DNA of 64,000 nucleotides from DATAPE01 sp034667525 (GTDB lineage: Bacteria > Actinomycetota > CADDZG01 > WHSQ01): the NCBI GenBank assembly GCA_034667525.1, contig JAXDJO010000036.1, positions 1 through 64,000 of the forward strand, written 5' to 3'. This document shows positions 52,325 to 61,068 of the stretch, piece after piece. How positions within the stretch are numbered: position 1 is the stretch's first letter; each line of letters opens with the position of its first letter. Both the position numbers and the translations under genes were made by a program. The notes below the pieces were generated by a model. That model was not told the origin of the DNA, ran no database searches, and saw only the letters and a program-made list of their open reading frames with translations.

Positions 52325-52837
52325 GTGAGGCGCGTGAGCGGCTCAAAAGATGGATTGGAGATAAGCCAGGATCTCTCTTTCCAGCGCCGGGAATGGCGTG
52401 CGCAAAGGGTGATCTGGATATTCATCGTGGTCCTTCTGGCAGCTGCCCTGGCAGGTCTGATCGGCCCGGGCCCACTCAGTCTTGTTTCCGCCGGCAGCTC
52501 CCGTTTCCAGATCCGCTACCTGCGTTTCGGGCGGTGGCAAGCGCCAGAGTCTCTGGTCATCTCCATTTCGGGAGAGGGTCCCAGACGGCTCCAGGTGTCC
52601 TTCAACCGGTCGTACCTGGACAGCATGTCGGTTCAACAGATAACCCCCCAACCGGCCAGCGCTCGACTCTCCGGCGGCGCCTTCATCTATAGCTTCGCCA
52701 CCGGAAAGGGCTCTTCGACCGACATCACGTTCGATCTGCAACCATCGTCGATGGGCCTGATCCACGGAACCATCACCATGCTCGTGGCGGGCGGACAGGG
52801 TCCGCGTCTGGATTTCCGCCAACTCATCTACCCGTAG
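52325..52837 (+). CDS. Membrane-anchored hypothetical protein
   Basis: A 170-residue protein with one transmembrane helix (about 29-48, VIWIFIVVLLAAALAGLIG) and an extracytoplasmic beta-rich domain (RFQIRYLRFGRWQAPESLVI). No family recognised. It precedes the DUF421 gene by nine bases on the same strand, so the two probably form an operon. GTG start. Confidence 0.7.
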   Translation: MRRVSGSKDGLEISQDLSFQRREWRAQRVIWIFIVVLLAAALAGLIGPGPLSLVSAGSSRFQIRYLRFGRWQAPESLVISISGEGPRRLQVSFNRSYLDSMSVQQITPQPASARLSGGAFIYSFATGKGSSTDITFDLQPSSMGLIHGTITMLVAGGQGPRLDFRQLIYP

Positions 52838-52846
52838 GAGGCAGGC

Positions 52847-53290
52847 TTGGACTCGGTGCTGCGCGCTCTCGCGATCTACGTGTTCCTGCTGGTCATCTTC
52901 AGGGTTGCGGGAAAGCGCACATTGGCTCAGATCACCGTTTTCGACTTTGTCTTGTTGTTGATCATCAGTGAAGCGACGCAGCAAGCGATGATCGGTCAGG
53001 ATTTCTCGATCACCAATGCAGTGTTGGTCATCACCACTCTGATCGCCTCGGAGCGAGCCCTGACTTGGGTGCAGAGGCGTTTCAAGCACATCGACCGGCT
53101 GCTGGACGGTCTGCCTTTGCTCCTGGTCGAGGACGGGAAACCTCTGGAGGATCGATTGAGACAGGAGCGCATCGATGTCTCGGACATCCTCGCTGCCGCG
53201 CGCCAAACGCAGGGGCTCGCGCGCATGGACCAGATCAAGTACGCCGTCCTGGAGCGGAGCGGAGGTATCTCGATAGTTCCTAAGGATTGA
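52847..53290 (+). CDS. DUF421 (YetF-like) membrane protein, short form
   Basis: A 147-residue membrane protein. Helices are followed by the conserved FRVAGKRTLAQITVFDFVLLL segment of DUF421, then a cytosolic domain with LLVEDGKPLEDRLRQERI. The usual YetF is about 230 residues, so this is a shortened version. The TTG start follows AGGAGG. It stops six bases before cysA on the other strand. Confidence 0.85.
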   Translation: MDSVLRALAIYVFLLVIFRVAGKRTLAQITVFDFVLLLIISEATQQAMIGQDFSITNAVLVITTLIASERALTWVQRRFKHIDRLLDGLPLLLVEDGKPLEDRLRQERIDVSDILAAARQTQGLARMDQIKYAVLERSGGISIVPKD

Positions 53291-53295
53291 GCGGG

Positions 53296-54417
53296 CTACG
53301 CCACCGACAGCTCATCGGAACGGGCGGTGCCGGGAGGCTCGAAGACTTTGGCCTTACGAAGGTCAACGAAGACCGCATCGCCGGTCTGCAAGCCGAAGAG
53401 CTTGTCGTTGGGCACGTCGGCTATCACCAACTGATCGTCCGGCAATCTGACCTGTAGCTTCGTCACCCATCCGAGATCGGTCATCCGCTCGATGCGACCC
53501 GGGCTCGACGAGCCATTGCGGCTCTCACGCCCCACCCAGACGTCGTGCGGGCGAACGTATGCGTGGGCAAACGACCCATCGTCCAGATGGCCCGCGCCTC
53601 CGAGGAACTGCTCGCCGAACTGCACCCTTCCGCTGATCACTACCCCCCGGATGACGTTGGCGGCGCCGACGAAACCTGCGACGAATGGGGTGGCGGGATC
53701 GTTGTAAACCTCTGTCGAAGTTCCGATCTGTTCGACCTTACCGAGATTCATGACGATCACCTCATGTGCGAGCTCTAATGCCTCCTCCTGGTCGTGCGTT
53801 ACCAACAGACTGGTGATACCCAGCTCGCGGTGCAGTTGATCCAGCCACTTCCGCAACTCCTGACGGACCCGGGCATCGAGCGCGCCGAAGGGCTCGTCGA
53901 GAAGCAGCAGCTTTGGGCGTGGCGCCAACGCTCGCGCCAGCGCCACCCGTTGACGTTGACCTCCAGACAACTGGTCCGGATAACGTTCTTCCAATCCTCT
54001 GAGCTGGACGAGTCCCACCAGCTCATCGACACGCTTAGTCTGCTCGGCCTTGCTTGTTTTGCGCACGGCGAGGCCAAAAGCGATGTTCTGACGGACCGTC
54101 ATATGGCGGAAGAGGGCATAGTGCTGAAACACGAATCCCAACTGGCGCTCCTGAACCGATCTGTTGTCCAGTTGCTCCCCCATGATCCAGATCCGTCCGG
54201 CGTCGGCGTGCTCGAGTCCGGCCAGGATCCGGAGCACGGTGCTCTTACCCGATCCGCTGGGGCCCAGAAGGGCGGTGATTTTGCCCTCCTCGGCCTCGAA
54301 GCTGACGTCGTCGACCGCCGCGAATGAGGCGAAACGTTTGGTCAGGTTGGCAACCCGGATCGCGGGCGATCGTCCCGCCTCACTGAGCCGCGTTTGCTCG
54401 TCGCTAATCTCGGTCAT
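53296..54417 (-). CDS. cysA: Sulfate/thiosulfate ABC transporter ATP-binding protein
   Basis: A 373-residue ATPase of the sulfate importer. Walker A is LLGPSGSGKSTV, the signature LSGGQRQRVALARAL, Walker B LLLLDEPFGALD. A C-terminal TOBE-type domain (about 250-370) handles regulation. The ATG at 54417 overlaps the cysW stop (ATGA). The long open frame upstream runs over cysW and is a shadow. Confidence 0.94.
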   Translation of the reverse strand: MTEISDEQTRLSEAGRSPAIRVANLTKRFASFAAVDDVSFEAEEGKITALLGPSGSGKSTVLRILAGLEHADAGRIWIMGEQLDNRSVQERQLGFVFQHYALFRHMTVRQNIAFGLAVRKTSKAEQTKRVDELVGLVQLRGLEERYPDQLSGGQRQRVALARALAPRPKLLLLDEPFGALDARVRQELRKWLDQLHRELGITSLLVTHDQEEALELAHEVIVMNLGKVEQIGTSTEVYNDPATPFVAGFVGAANVIRGVVISGRVQFGEQFLGGAGHLDDGSFAHAYVRPHDVWVGRESRNGSSSPGRIERMTDLGWVTKLQVRLPDDQLVIADVPNDKLFGLQTGDAVFVDLRKAKVFEPPGTARSDELSVA

Positions 54418-55259
54418 CCACTTACCCTCCTGGCCTTGTGTTTCTTCAGAGTCTCGATAGTCACCAACAAAAAGATGGAGATCGCGGCCAGCGACAACGC
54501 CACGAGGTATGCAGAGGGCTGCTGTCTCTCTTCGAACGCGCGCAATATGTAGAGCGTTGCCGTCTCGGTCCTCCCCTGGATCGAGCCCGAGACGATCAAT
54601 ACGGCACCGATCTCGCCGAGCGCCCTCGCCGTCGAGAGCGCGATCCCGTAGAGCAGACCCCACCGGATGCTCGGCAACGTCACCCTCACGAACGTCTGCA
54701 AGGAGGAGGCCCCCAGAGTTTTGGAAGCCTCTTCCTCGTCCACGCCTATCTCGTGCAAGACAGGGAGTACCTCTCGGATGACGAAGGGGATGCAGATGAA
54801 GATCGTCACGAGGATCATGGAGGGCAACGCGAAGATCACCTGGATCCCGCGGCTTGCAAAGAACGCCTCGAACCATCCACCCCTGCCGAACAGCAGCACG
54901 CACATGAGTCCCACGATGACCGGCGAAACCGCCATGGGGAGGTCGACAAGTGCATTCAATAACCCGCGACCGCGGAAGTGGTGGCGAGCCAGCACCCACG
55001 CGGTGAGGACTCCAAAGATCGTGGTGGACACGACCGTGATTACGGTGATAACGGCAGTGAGCCAGTACGCGTGCCGAACATCAGGCAGGCTGAGGGTTGC
55101 AGTGACATTGCTCCAGCCGGCCCGCGCAGTCGCCCCGACGATACCTCCGAGCGGGGCAAGAACCAGGATGGCCACGTAGCCCACCGCCAGAAGGATGAGC
55201 CCGCCTCTGACCAAAACGCTCGCATCGCGCTGCGAAACCACCTCGGCCCTCGCGCTCAT
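54414..55259 (-). CDS. cysW: Sulfate ABC transporter permease
   Basis: A 281-residue permease with about six helices and the inner-membrane EAA loop (EASKTLGASSLQTFVRVTLPS), which contacts CysA. RALGEIGAVLIVSGS is characteristic of CysW. It overlaps cysT before and cysA after by four bases. Confidence 0.93.
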   Translation of the reverse strand: MSARAEVVSQRDASVLVRGGLILLAVGYVAILVLAPLGGIVGATARAGWSNVTATLSLPDVRHAYWLTAVITVITVVSTTIFGVLTAWVLARHHFRGRGLLNALVDLPMAVSPVIVGLMCVLLFGRGGWFEAFFASRGIQVIFALPSMILVTIFICIPFVIREVLPVLHEIGVDEEEASKTLGASSLQTFVRVTLPSIRWGLLYGIALSTARALGEIGAVLIVSGSIQGRTETATLYILRAFEERQQPSAYLVALSLAAISIFLLVTIETLKKHKARRVSG

Positions 55260-56116
55260 GGACGGTCACCGCGGTTTCCGGCCAGCCGATAGGTCAACAG
55301 CACCAAGGTGAATGACATGGCAAAAAGAACCGCAGACACCGCGGCCGCCTCATCGGAACGGAACTGGCTGGCCAATTGAAAGATGAACACCGGCGCCGTA
55401 AGGGTGCGGTTGGTGATATTCCCCGAGATGATAACGATCGATCCGAACTCTCCGAGCGCCCGGGCAAACGAAAGAAGGGTGCCCGCGGCGATCGCCGGAC
55501 GGAGAGCGGGAAGAACAACCTGAAAGAAGGTGCGCAGACGGGATGCGCCCAGCACCTCAGCCGCCTCCTCCTGCGCAATGTCCAGCTCAGCCAGTACAGG
55601 TTGCACGGTTCTCACGACGAACGGCAGCGTTATGAAAAGCAGCGCCAGGAGAACGCCCAGAGGAGCGAAGACGACGTGGATCCCGTGGGCTTCGAGCCAC
55701 CCCCCTATCGGTGAAGCTGGCCCGTAGAGGGCGACCAGCATGACGCCCGTGACCAGTGTTGGGATCGCGAAAGGAAGATCCACGACCGCGCTGAGCACGT
55801 TGCGGCCCACGAAACGGTATCGGATCAAAATGTAGGACAAGAGCGTCCCAAAGAACGCATTGACGACCGCAGCTACAAGAGCCGTGATGATCGTGAGTTT
55901 GATCGCCGACACGGCCCCCGGCGCCGCCATGGCCGATCGGAGCGCGGCGAAGCCATGGGCAAAGCCCTTACTCACGACCGCACTCAAGGGCAGGAGGATC
56001 ATCCCTCCGAGGTAGATCAGCGCAGCCCCCCGAAGTCCCAATCGACCGAGCCCCGCGCGCACGCTCACGCGATGTGAAGTCTGGGCTCGGCCGAGTGGGA
56101 ATGCTTCGCTACTCAT
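55256..56116 (-). CDS. cysT: Sulfate ABC transporter permease
   Basis: A 286-residue permease (also called CysU), with six helices and the EAA loop (EAAEVLGASRLRTFFQVVLPA). FARALGEFGSIVIISGN is typical. It follows the binding protein gene by three bases and overlaps cysW. Confidence 0.93.
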   Translation of the reverse strand: MSSEAFPLGRAQTSHRVSVRAGLGRLGLRGAALIYLGGMILLPLSAVVSKGFAHGFAALRSAMAAPGAVSAIKLTIITALVAAVVNAFFGTLLSYILIRYRFVGRNVLSAVVDLPFAIPTLVTGVMLVALYGPASPIGGWLEAHGIHVVFAPLGVLLALLFITLPFVVRTVQPVLAELDIAQEEAAEVLGASRLRTFFQVVLPALRPAIAAGTLLSFARALGEFGSIVIISGNITNRTLTAPVFIFQLASQFRSDEAAAVSAVLFAMSFTLVLLTYRLAGNRGDRP

Positions 56117-56119
56117 GGG

Positions 56120-57199
56120 TTAGCCCTGCGCCGCCTTCAGTGCCTGGGTGAACAAACCGTTGCTGCTGAACAACTTCTGATCCACTGCGCTCCAGCCGCC
56201 GAGATCGTCGACCGTGAACAGATCCTTGATCGCCGGCATGTGTGCCTTGGGATCACCTTTTTTCGCCAAGGCCATGTTTGTCGATCGGAGGAACCCGACA
56301 GTCGAATAGAAGTCCTTTGCCTGCTTGGTGTGAAGGAACTTCACGAAGGCATTCGCGATGTTCTCCACGCAATGGGCTTGAGCGTTCTTATCGACGACCG
56401 CGACCGGGTTCTGGATCAAAATCGTGGAGGGCGGATACACAGCTTGGTCCGGAAGGCCGGCAGCCTGTGCATTGAGAATCTCGTTCTCGTAAGTGATCGC
56501 CACATCACCATTGCCGGATTCATAGTTCTGGATCGAATCCCGAGCACTCTTGTCCATCACGGTCACGTTCTTGAATATGCCTTGAAGAAGCTTCTCGGCC
56601 CCTGCCGAATCGTTCTTCTTATTACCCGCATAACCACGCATTGCGGCTCCATAGGCGCCCACGATGTTCCAGCGAGCCCCACCACTCTGCGCGGGGTCGG
56701 GCGTCAGGATCTGAAGGCCTGGCTGCGTCAGATCGTTGAAGTCTTTGATGTGCTTCGGATTGCCCGGTCTAACGTCCAGAGCTACCACGGAGGTTGAGAC
56801 CATTCCCTTGTCTGGCGCTTTCGTCCAATCATGCGTGATCAATCCAGCGTTCTTGATCGCATCCACGTCAGGCGCCAAAGAAAGGGCAACGATGTCGGCG
56901 GGCAAGCCGTTTACCACGGCCTGGGATTGGGCCGTGGAGCCCGCGTACGACTCCTCGAATAGCAGTGATTGGCCGTTGTGCTTCTGCTTCCAGTAAGCCT
57001 CGAAAGCGGGAATGATCTTGGCGTCGTAGACCTCTCGTGGGGTGCTGTACGCAGCGAAATTGATCACCGGAGTCTTGGCCGGTGTGCATTTTTTTGCCGC
57101 GGTGTTGGTAGGGCTGGCGTTGCCACTCGAGCAGGCAGTAGCCGCGAGGGCTGCAACTGCCAATGCGCCGATTAGGCGACGCGTTCCAATGTGTTTCAC
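56120..57199 (-). CDS. Sulfate-binding lipoprotein of the ABC transporter
   Basis: A 359-residue solute-binding protein of the CysP/Sbp family. The lipobox LAATAC places the lipid at Cys23. Conserved segments include TPVINFAAYSTPREVY, SYAGSTAQSQAVVNGLPADI, and GGARWNIVGAYG. It captures sulfate (or thiosulfate) and delivers it to CysTWA. GTG start behind AAAGGAGC. It is 72 bases downstream of the YezD-like gene and probably in the same transcript. Confidence 0.92.
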   Translation of the reverse strand: MKHIGTRRLIGALAVAALAATACSSGNASPTNTAAKKCTPAKTPVINFAAYSTPREVYDAKIIPAFEAYWKQKHNGQSLLFEESYAGSTAQSQAVVNGLPADIVALSLAPDVDAIKNAGLITHDWTKAPDKGMVSTSVVALDVRPGNPKHIKDFNDLTQPGLQILTPDPAQSGGARWNIVGAYGAAMRGYAGNKKNDSAGAEKLLQGIFKNVTVMDKSARDSIQNYESGNGDVAITYENEILNAQAAGLPDQAVYPPSTILIQNPVAVVDKNAQAHCVENIANAFVKFLHTKQAKDFYSTVGFLRSTNMALAKKGDPKAHMPAIKDLFTVDDLGGWSAVDQKLFSSNGLFTQALKAAQG

Positions 57200-57271
57200 G
57201 ATGCTCCTTTCGATCGGATCTTCATCTCCGGGGATCCGGTCGACGAACGAGGACGAGTCTTGTAGGTGCTG

Positions 57272-57451
57272 TCAGCGGGCGTTGCCGAACCGCAGTTTTC
57301 GAGACGTTTCGATCGAGACGACTTGCCCCTGGTGGACCTTGAGGACGATCGACCCGAAATCCAGCTCCCGAATCGCGGTCTCGACCGTCTCCATTACGTC
57401 GTCGAGATCCCGCGAAAAGTTGCGGTCCGATTGCACCTGCTGCTGCTCCAT
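57272..57451 (-). CDS. YezD family small protein (DUF2292)
   Basis: A 59-residue cytosolic protein starting MEQQQVQSDRNFSRD. The conserved part (VETAIRELDFGSIVLKVHQG and VVSIETSRKLRF) is the DUF2292 pattern. YezD-type proteins sit beside sulfur-metabolism genes in many bacteria, and here it heads the sulfate uptake operon. Its role is unknown; a regulatory or chaperone function is inferred. The start at 57451 is the first ATG; no clear ribosome binding site is seen. Confidence 0.85.
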   Translation of the reverse strand: MEQQQVQSDRNFSRDLDDVMETVETAIRELDFGSIVLKVHQGQVVSIETSRKLRFGNAR

Positions 57452-57463
57452 AGGCTCACTTTG

Positions 57464-57486
57464 AAGGAGTGTTATAGGAGTGTCAA
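57464..57486 (-). promoter_or_regulatory. Direct repeat AAGGAGTGT/TAGGAGTGT plus TTGACA box ahead of the sulfate operon
   Basis: On the plus strand AAGGAGTGT (57464-57472) is followed by TAGGAGTGT (57475-57483), the copies beginning 11 bases apart, one helical turn. A third TAGGAGTGT lies at 57573-57581. On the minus strand TTGACA (57486-57481) and TATAAC overlap these repeats. This is a likely regulator site and promoter for yezD-cys, but no regulator gene is seen nearby. Confidence 0.5.
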
Positions 57487-57580
57487 GCCCCTCCCAGGAA
57501 TTCCCCCTACGCAGTTCGACGTAAAACCCAAGCCTGGCATGTAATTCGGGACCTTCGAGCACGGGAGTGCTCTAGGAGTG

Positions 57581-57604
57581 TAGCCCCCAAAAGTTTGGGG
57601 GCTA
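57581..57604. promoter_or_regulatory. 24-base perfect palindrome at the DUF983 stop
   Basis: TAGCCCCCAAA-AG-TTTGGGGGCTA has perfect 11-base arms and includes the DUF983 stop codon TAG on the minus strand. No T tract follows on either strand, so it is either a protein-binding operator near the sulfate operon leader or a weak terminator. Confidence 0.45.
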
Positions 57605-58003
57605 GCGGAGGTCGTCCTGGGCGTCGCGATGCATGTAAACGTCCACAGCCATCCAGATGCTCTTTGACCACGGGTAGAAGACGACCGGCAGGAGACCATT
57701 GGTCAGCAACGCCACGCCCAGCAGCGGTGCCCACGCGATGTTGGGCAGCGTTGCCACGATCGCCACCACGAACAAGATCGCGAACCACAGCTCGCAAACA
57801 CCGATGTTCACGATCATCGCCCCCGTCCAATAGCCCTCTTCACGCTCGAAGTGGAAGCCGCAGCGGGGGCAATCAGGCTTGAGCATGAAGAAGGATGAAA
57901 AGATCTCGCTCTGCCCGCAGCGCGGACAGCGGCGCCTTAGACCCCGCCCCAGGGCCTCCGCGAGCGTGCAACTGAATGTGGGCGTGGTTTCTTCGATGCT
58001 CAT
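57602..58003 (-). CDS. DUF983 family membrane protein
   Basis: A 133-residue protein. A zinc-ribbon-like head has two CxxC pairs (RRRCPRCGQSEIF and PDCPRCGFHF), followed by two or three transmembrane helices (NIGVCELWFAILFVVAIVATL and LLGVALLTNGLLPVVFYP). The function is unknown. AAAGGGG precedes the ATG. Confidence 0.88.
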   Translation of the reverse strand: MSIEETTPTFSCTLAEALGRGLRRRCPRCGQSEIFSSFFMLKPDCPRCGFHFEREEGYWTGAMIVNIGVCELWFAILFVVAIVATLPNIAWAPLLGVALLTNGLLPVVFYPWSKSIWMAVDVYMHRDAQDDLR

Positions 58004-58103
58004 CGGGTCCCCTTTACCCAGTCCCGAAGGTGCGGCACATACCGCTGGAGTAGCCCGCGAACGGGCGGGCAGAGCCCCCTCACATGAAGGGTGAAGCCCC
58101 TCC

Positions 58104-59534
58104 TTACAGCGCCACGTCCGAAAGGACGAGGATCTTGGGCTGGGTCATCTCGTCCATCGCATAACGCAATCCCTCGCGCCCCACTCCCGAATCTTTCGTC
58201 CCGCCGTAAGGCATCTGGTCCGCTCTCCACGAGGAAACGTCGTTGGCAATGACGCCGCCTACGTCGATATCCCGATGCGCACGCATCAGCAGCCTGACAT
58301 CCGATGTGAAGATCCCCGCCTGCAGTCCATATCTGGTGTTGTTGACGTCCGCGATGGCTTCCTCGAAATCGTCATACGTCTCGATGGTCGTGACGGGGCC
58401 GAATATCTCCTCCGAGCGAACTTTCATCCCCGGCTGCGTCTTGCCCAGCACGGTTGGAAGGTAGAACGGATCTTCACGCTTCCCGCCGGTCAGCACCTCG
58501 GCCTCCGCCTGCACCGCTTCGTCAACCCAGGCGGTCACGCGCTCGAGCGAGTCATGATCGATAAGCGGCCCAACGTCGGTGTTTGGATCCATCGGATCTC
58601 CGGTCTTGAGCTGCTCCACCTCGGCTATCAACTTCTCCGTGAAAGCCGCTGCGACGCTCGAGTGCACCAAGACCCGCTGCACCGAGATGCACGATTGTCC
58701 CGCCTGGTAATAACCGCCGTAGGCGATGCGCTGAGCGGCTTTGTCGAGATCGGCATCGGTGTGCACGATGACACCCGCGTTGCCGCCCAGTTCGAGGGTC
58801 ACAGCCTTCTTCGGTGACCGTTCCCGAAGGCTCCATCCGATCTCGGTCGAACCGGTGAAGGTGATCTTGGCGAAACGGTCGTCCGCTGCGAGATCGCCTG
58901 CCTGAGAGCCCCCCACAGGAAGGATCGAGCACATCCCCGGCGGTAGATCCGTCTCGGCGAACAGCTCGCCCAGCAAGAGCGCGCCCAGTGGTGTCTTGGT
59001 GGCCGGCTTGATAACGATGGGAGCACCTACGGCGAGCGCCGGCGCCATCTTGTGAGCAACCAGGTTGACGGGGAAGTTGAAGGGGGCGATAGCCAGCACG
59101 GGGCCCAGCGGGAAGCGTCTGACCAAACCGAGGCGCGCTCCGAGGGATGCCTCCGTGTCGAACCTCAATATGGCGCCGCCGTCCCGGCGACATTCCTCGG
59201 CGGCCCAACGGAAAGTAGACACCGCCCGGGTGGCCTCTACCTTCGCCCACTTGATGGGTTTTCCACCCTCGCGAGCGATCACCTCCGCGACCTCGTCTCC
59301 GCGCTCCTCGAGACGCCGAGAGATGTGAAGGAGGGCGTCGGAGCGTTCGTGCACTGGCAACTTACGGGTTTCGTCGAAGACGGCTGCAGCCGCAGCCACC
59401 GCCGCCTCAGCATCCTCATTGGAGGGTGATGCGACGGTCGCTACCAAGGAGTCGTCGTAGGGGCTCTTGACTTCAAACGTCTTGGAGCTCGACCGCCAAT
59501 CTCCGGCGATCAGAAAGGGCTTCGTGTCGGCCAT
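58104..59534 (-). CDS. Aldehyde dehydrogenase family protein
   Basis: A 476-residue NAD(P)-dependent dehydrogenase. The catalytic glutamate is E248 in TLELGGNAG and the catalytic cysteine C282 in GQSCISVQRV. N-terminal motif APFNFPVNLVAHK is typical. The pattern resembles phosphonoacetaldehyde or lactaldehyde dehydrogenases; substrate uncertain. ATG at 59534 with GGGGAGCC upstream. An open frame extends a further 180 bases upstream without family similarity. Confidence 0.92.
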   Translation of the reverse strand: MADTKPFLIAGDWRSSSKTFEVKSPYDDSLVATVASPSNEDAEAAVAAAAAVFDETRKLPVHERSDALLHISRRLEERGDEVAEVIAREGGKPIKWAKVEATRAVSTFRWAAEECRRDGGAILRFDTEASLGARLGLVRRFPLGPVLAIAPFNFPVNLVAHKMAPALAVGAPIVIKPATKTPLGALLLGELFAETDLPPGMCSILPVGGSQAGDLAADDRFAKITFTGSTEIGWSLRERSPKKAVTLELGGNAGVIVHTDADLDKAAQRIAYGGYYQAGQSCISVQRVLVHSSVAAAFTEKLIAEVEQLKTGDPMDPNTDVGPLIDHDSLERVTAWVDEAVQAEAEVLTGGKREDPFYLPTVLGKTQPGMKVRSEEIFGPVTTIETYDDFEEAIADVNNTRYGLQAGIFTSDVRLLMRAHRDIDVGGVIANDVSSWRADQMPYGGTKDSGVGREGLRYAMDEMTQPKILVLSDVAL

Positions 59535-59733
59535 TGGCTCCCCTCCGGGGTTAGGTGGACACTCAAATCTACGCTGCCGTCCGCACTGCTGGGTCCGATG
59601 CGCATGTTCACCGTCCGTGCGCGCATCTGAAGGCCGTGGATCCCATCCCGTGGTGTCCTGCCTCCGAAAGGTCGGATAGGTTGCTCGGCCCCGAGCAGGC
59701 GCCGCTCGGGCCACAGGTACTCGAGGAGGTCAG

Positions 59734-60684
59734 TTGGCAGAGATCGGTTACGCACTCTCCTGTGAAGAGCAGGGCCCTGCGCAGCTGGTGCGAAACGCGG
59801 TTCGGGCGGAAGAGGCAGGATTCTCCTTCGCTCTGATCTCCGACCACTACCACCCCTGGACCGACCGTCAAGGACAGAGCCCCTTCGTCTGGAGCGTCAT
59901 CGGTGCGATCGCTGAGGCGACCCACACTCTGAGTTTGGGTACCGGTGTTACCTGTCCCACGATGCGCATTCACCCCGCGGTGATCGCCCAAGCGGCGGCG
60001 ACTTCCGCGGTGATGATGCCCGGGCGGTTCTTTCTCGGGGTGGGCTCCGGCGAGAACCTGAACGAGCACATCATCGGAGAGCATTGGCCGCCAGCCGACA
60101 TCCGCCAGGACATGTTGGAGGAGGCCGTCGAGATAATCCGCCAGTTGTGGGAAGGCGGCTCGCAGAGCTACCACGGTGCCTACTACTTCGTAGAGAACGC
60201 ACAGATCTACACGCTGCCACGCGAGGCTCCTCCGATAATGGTTGCCGCTGCGGGCCCGAGTGCCGCCGAACTGGCTGCCCGCGTTGGCGATGGGCTGATC
60301 GGCACAGCACCGGAGAAAGAGCTGATCCAGGGCTTCCACGACGCGGGCGGAAGTGGCCCGACGTATGGACAGATCACCGTTTGTTGGGGACCCGACGAAC
60401 CGGCTGCTCGCAAGATCGCACACGAATGGTGGCCGAACGCGGCGATCAAGGGCGAGCTCGGGCAGGAGCTTCCGCTACCCCGGCATTTCGAACAAGCAGC
60501 AGGGTCGGTGACGGAAGAGGATGTCGCCCAGGCAGTCATCTGCGGGCCCGATCCGGAGCGACACATCGAGGGCATACGCAAGTACATCGATGCCGGTTAC
60601 ACGCACGTCTACGTGCATCAGGTGGGCCCGGACCAGGAGGGATTCTTCAACTTCTACAGCGATCGGGTGCTTCAAAAGCTCTGA
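59734..60684 (+). CDS. LLM-class flavin/F420-dependent oxidoreductase
   Basis: A 316-residue luciferase-like TIM-barrel protein of the family that includes F420-dependent glucose-6-phosphate dehydrogenase. Characteristic are GYALSCEEQGPAQLV, SDHYHPW, GRFFLGVGSGENLNEHI and TPMVAAAGP-like PIMVAAAGPS. F420 as cofactor is inferred from the family and the actinobacterial context. TTG start behind GAGGAGG. The small gene that follows is on the same strand but has its own promoter-like box. Confidence 0.88.
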   Translation: MAEIGYALSCEEQGPAQLVRNAVRAEEAGFSFALISDHYHPWTDRQGQSPFVWSVIGAIAEATHTLSLGTGVTCPTMRIHPAVIAQAAATSAVMMPGRFFLGVGSGENLNEHIIGEHWPPADIRQDMLEEAVEIIRQLWEGGSQSYHGAYYFVENAQIYTLPREAPPIMVAAAGPSAAELAARVGDGLIGTAPEKELIQGFHDAGGSGPTYGQITVCWGPDEPAARKIAHEWWPNAAIKGELGQELPLPRHFEQAAGSVTEEDVAQAVICGPDPERHIEGIRKYIDAGYTHVYVHQVGPDQEGFFNFYSDRVLQKL

Positions 60685-60722
60685 GGGCCGCGGTCCTACT
60701 GTCGCTGTTAGAGTCGATGATC

Positions 60723-60965
60723 ATGGCAGATGGAAAGCAGAAGAAGGTCACTCAGAGACTGACGCTCGACGTCTATCTCACTGCTGCCGACGGCAAGGTC
60801 CGGAAGACCTACGCAGGCGAGGTACGGCGCTTGCAGAAGCTGGGCTTCCGCGAGACCTCGCGCAAGCTCGGGAACCGGGAGGACCACGTCAAGCTGAGCC
60901 TCGAGCGCGAGATCGAGCGCTACCCGGGGGTTCCGCTGCCGGCTGTGCCTCCCTACATCCTCTAG
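60723..60965 (+). CDS. Small conserved-looking hypothetical protein
   Basis: An 80-residue soluble, basic protein starting MADGKQKKVTQRLTLDVYL and ending in a Pro-rich VPLPAVPPYIL. The pattern TYAGEVRRLQKLGFRE suggests a compact alpha/beta fold. No family recognised. TAGAGT lies eight bases before ATG 60723; ATG 60717 is two codons upstream. It follows the LLM gene by about 40 bases. Confidence 0.6.
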   Translation: MADGKQKKVTQRLTLDVYLTAADGKVRKTYAGEVRRLQKLGFRETSRKLGNREDHVKLSLEREIERYPGVPLPAVPPYIL

Positions 60966-61068
60966 GAGGACCCCGAGCGTTGCCCCGTTCCAGCGCCTAG
61001 CGCTCAAACCCTTTGCCGCCCCGCTGCGTATGTATATCTGGAAGATAGATCACACTCCAGGAGGCGAC

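Noticed and set aside
54418..54999. Upstream extension of the cysA frame
   Set aside because: It overlaps cysW and has no similarity to the ABC ATPase family.
60084..60716. Upstream extension of the small protein gene at 60723
   Set aside because: It overlaps the LLM oxidoreductase in another frame and reads as Arg-rich shadow.
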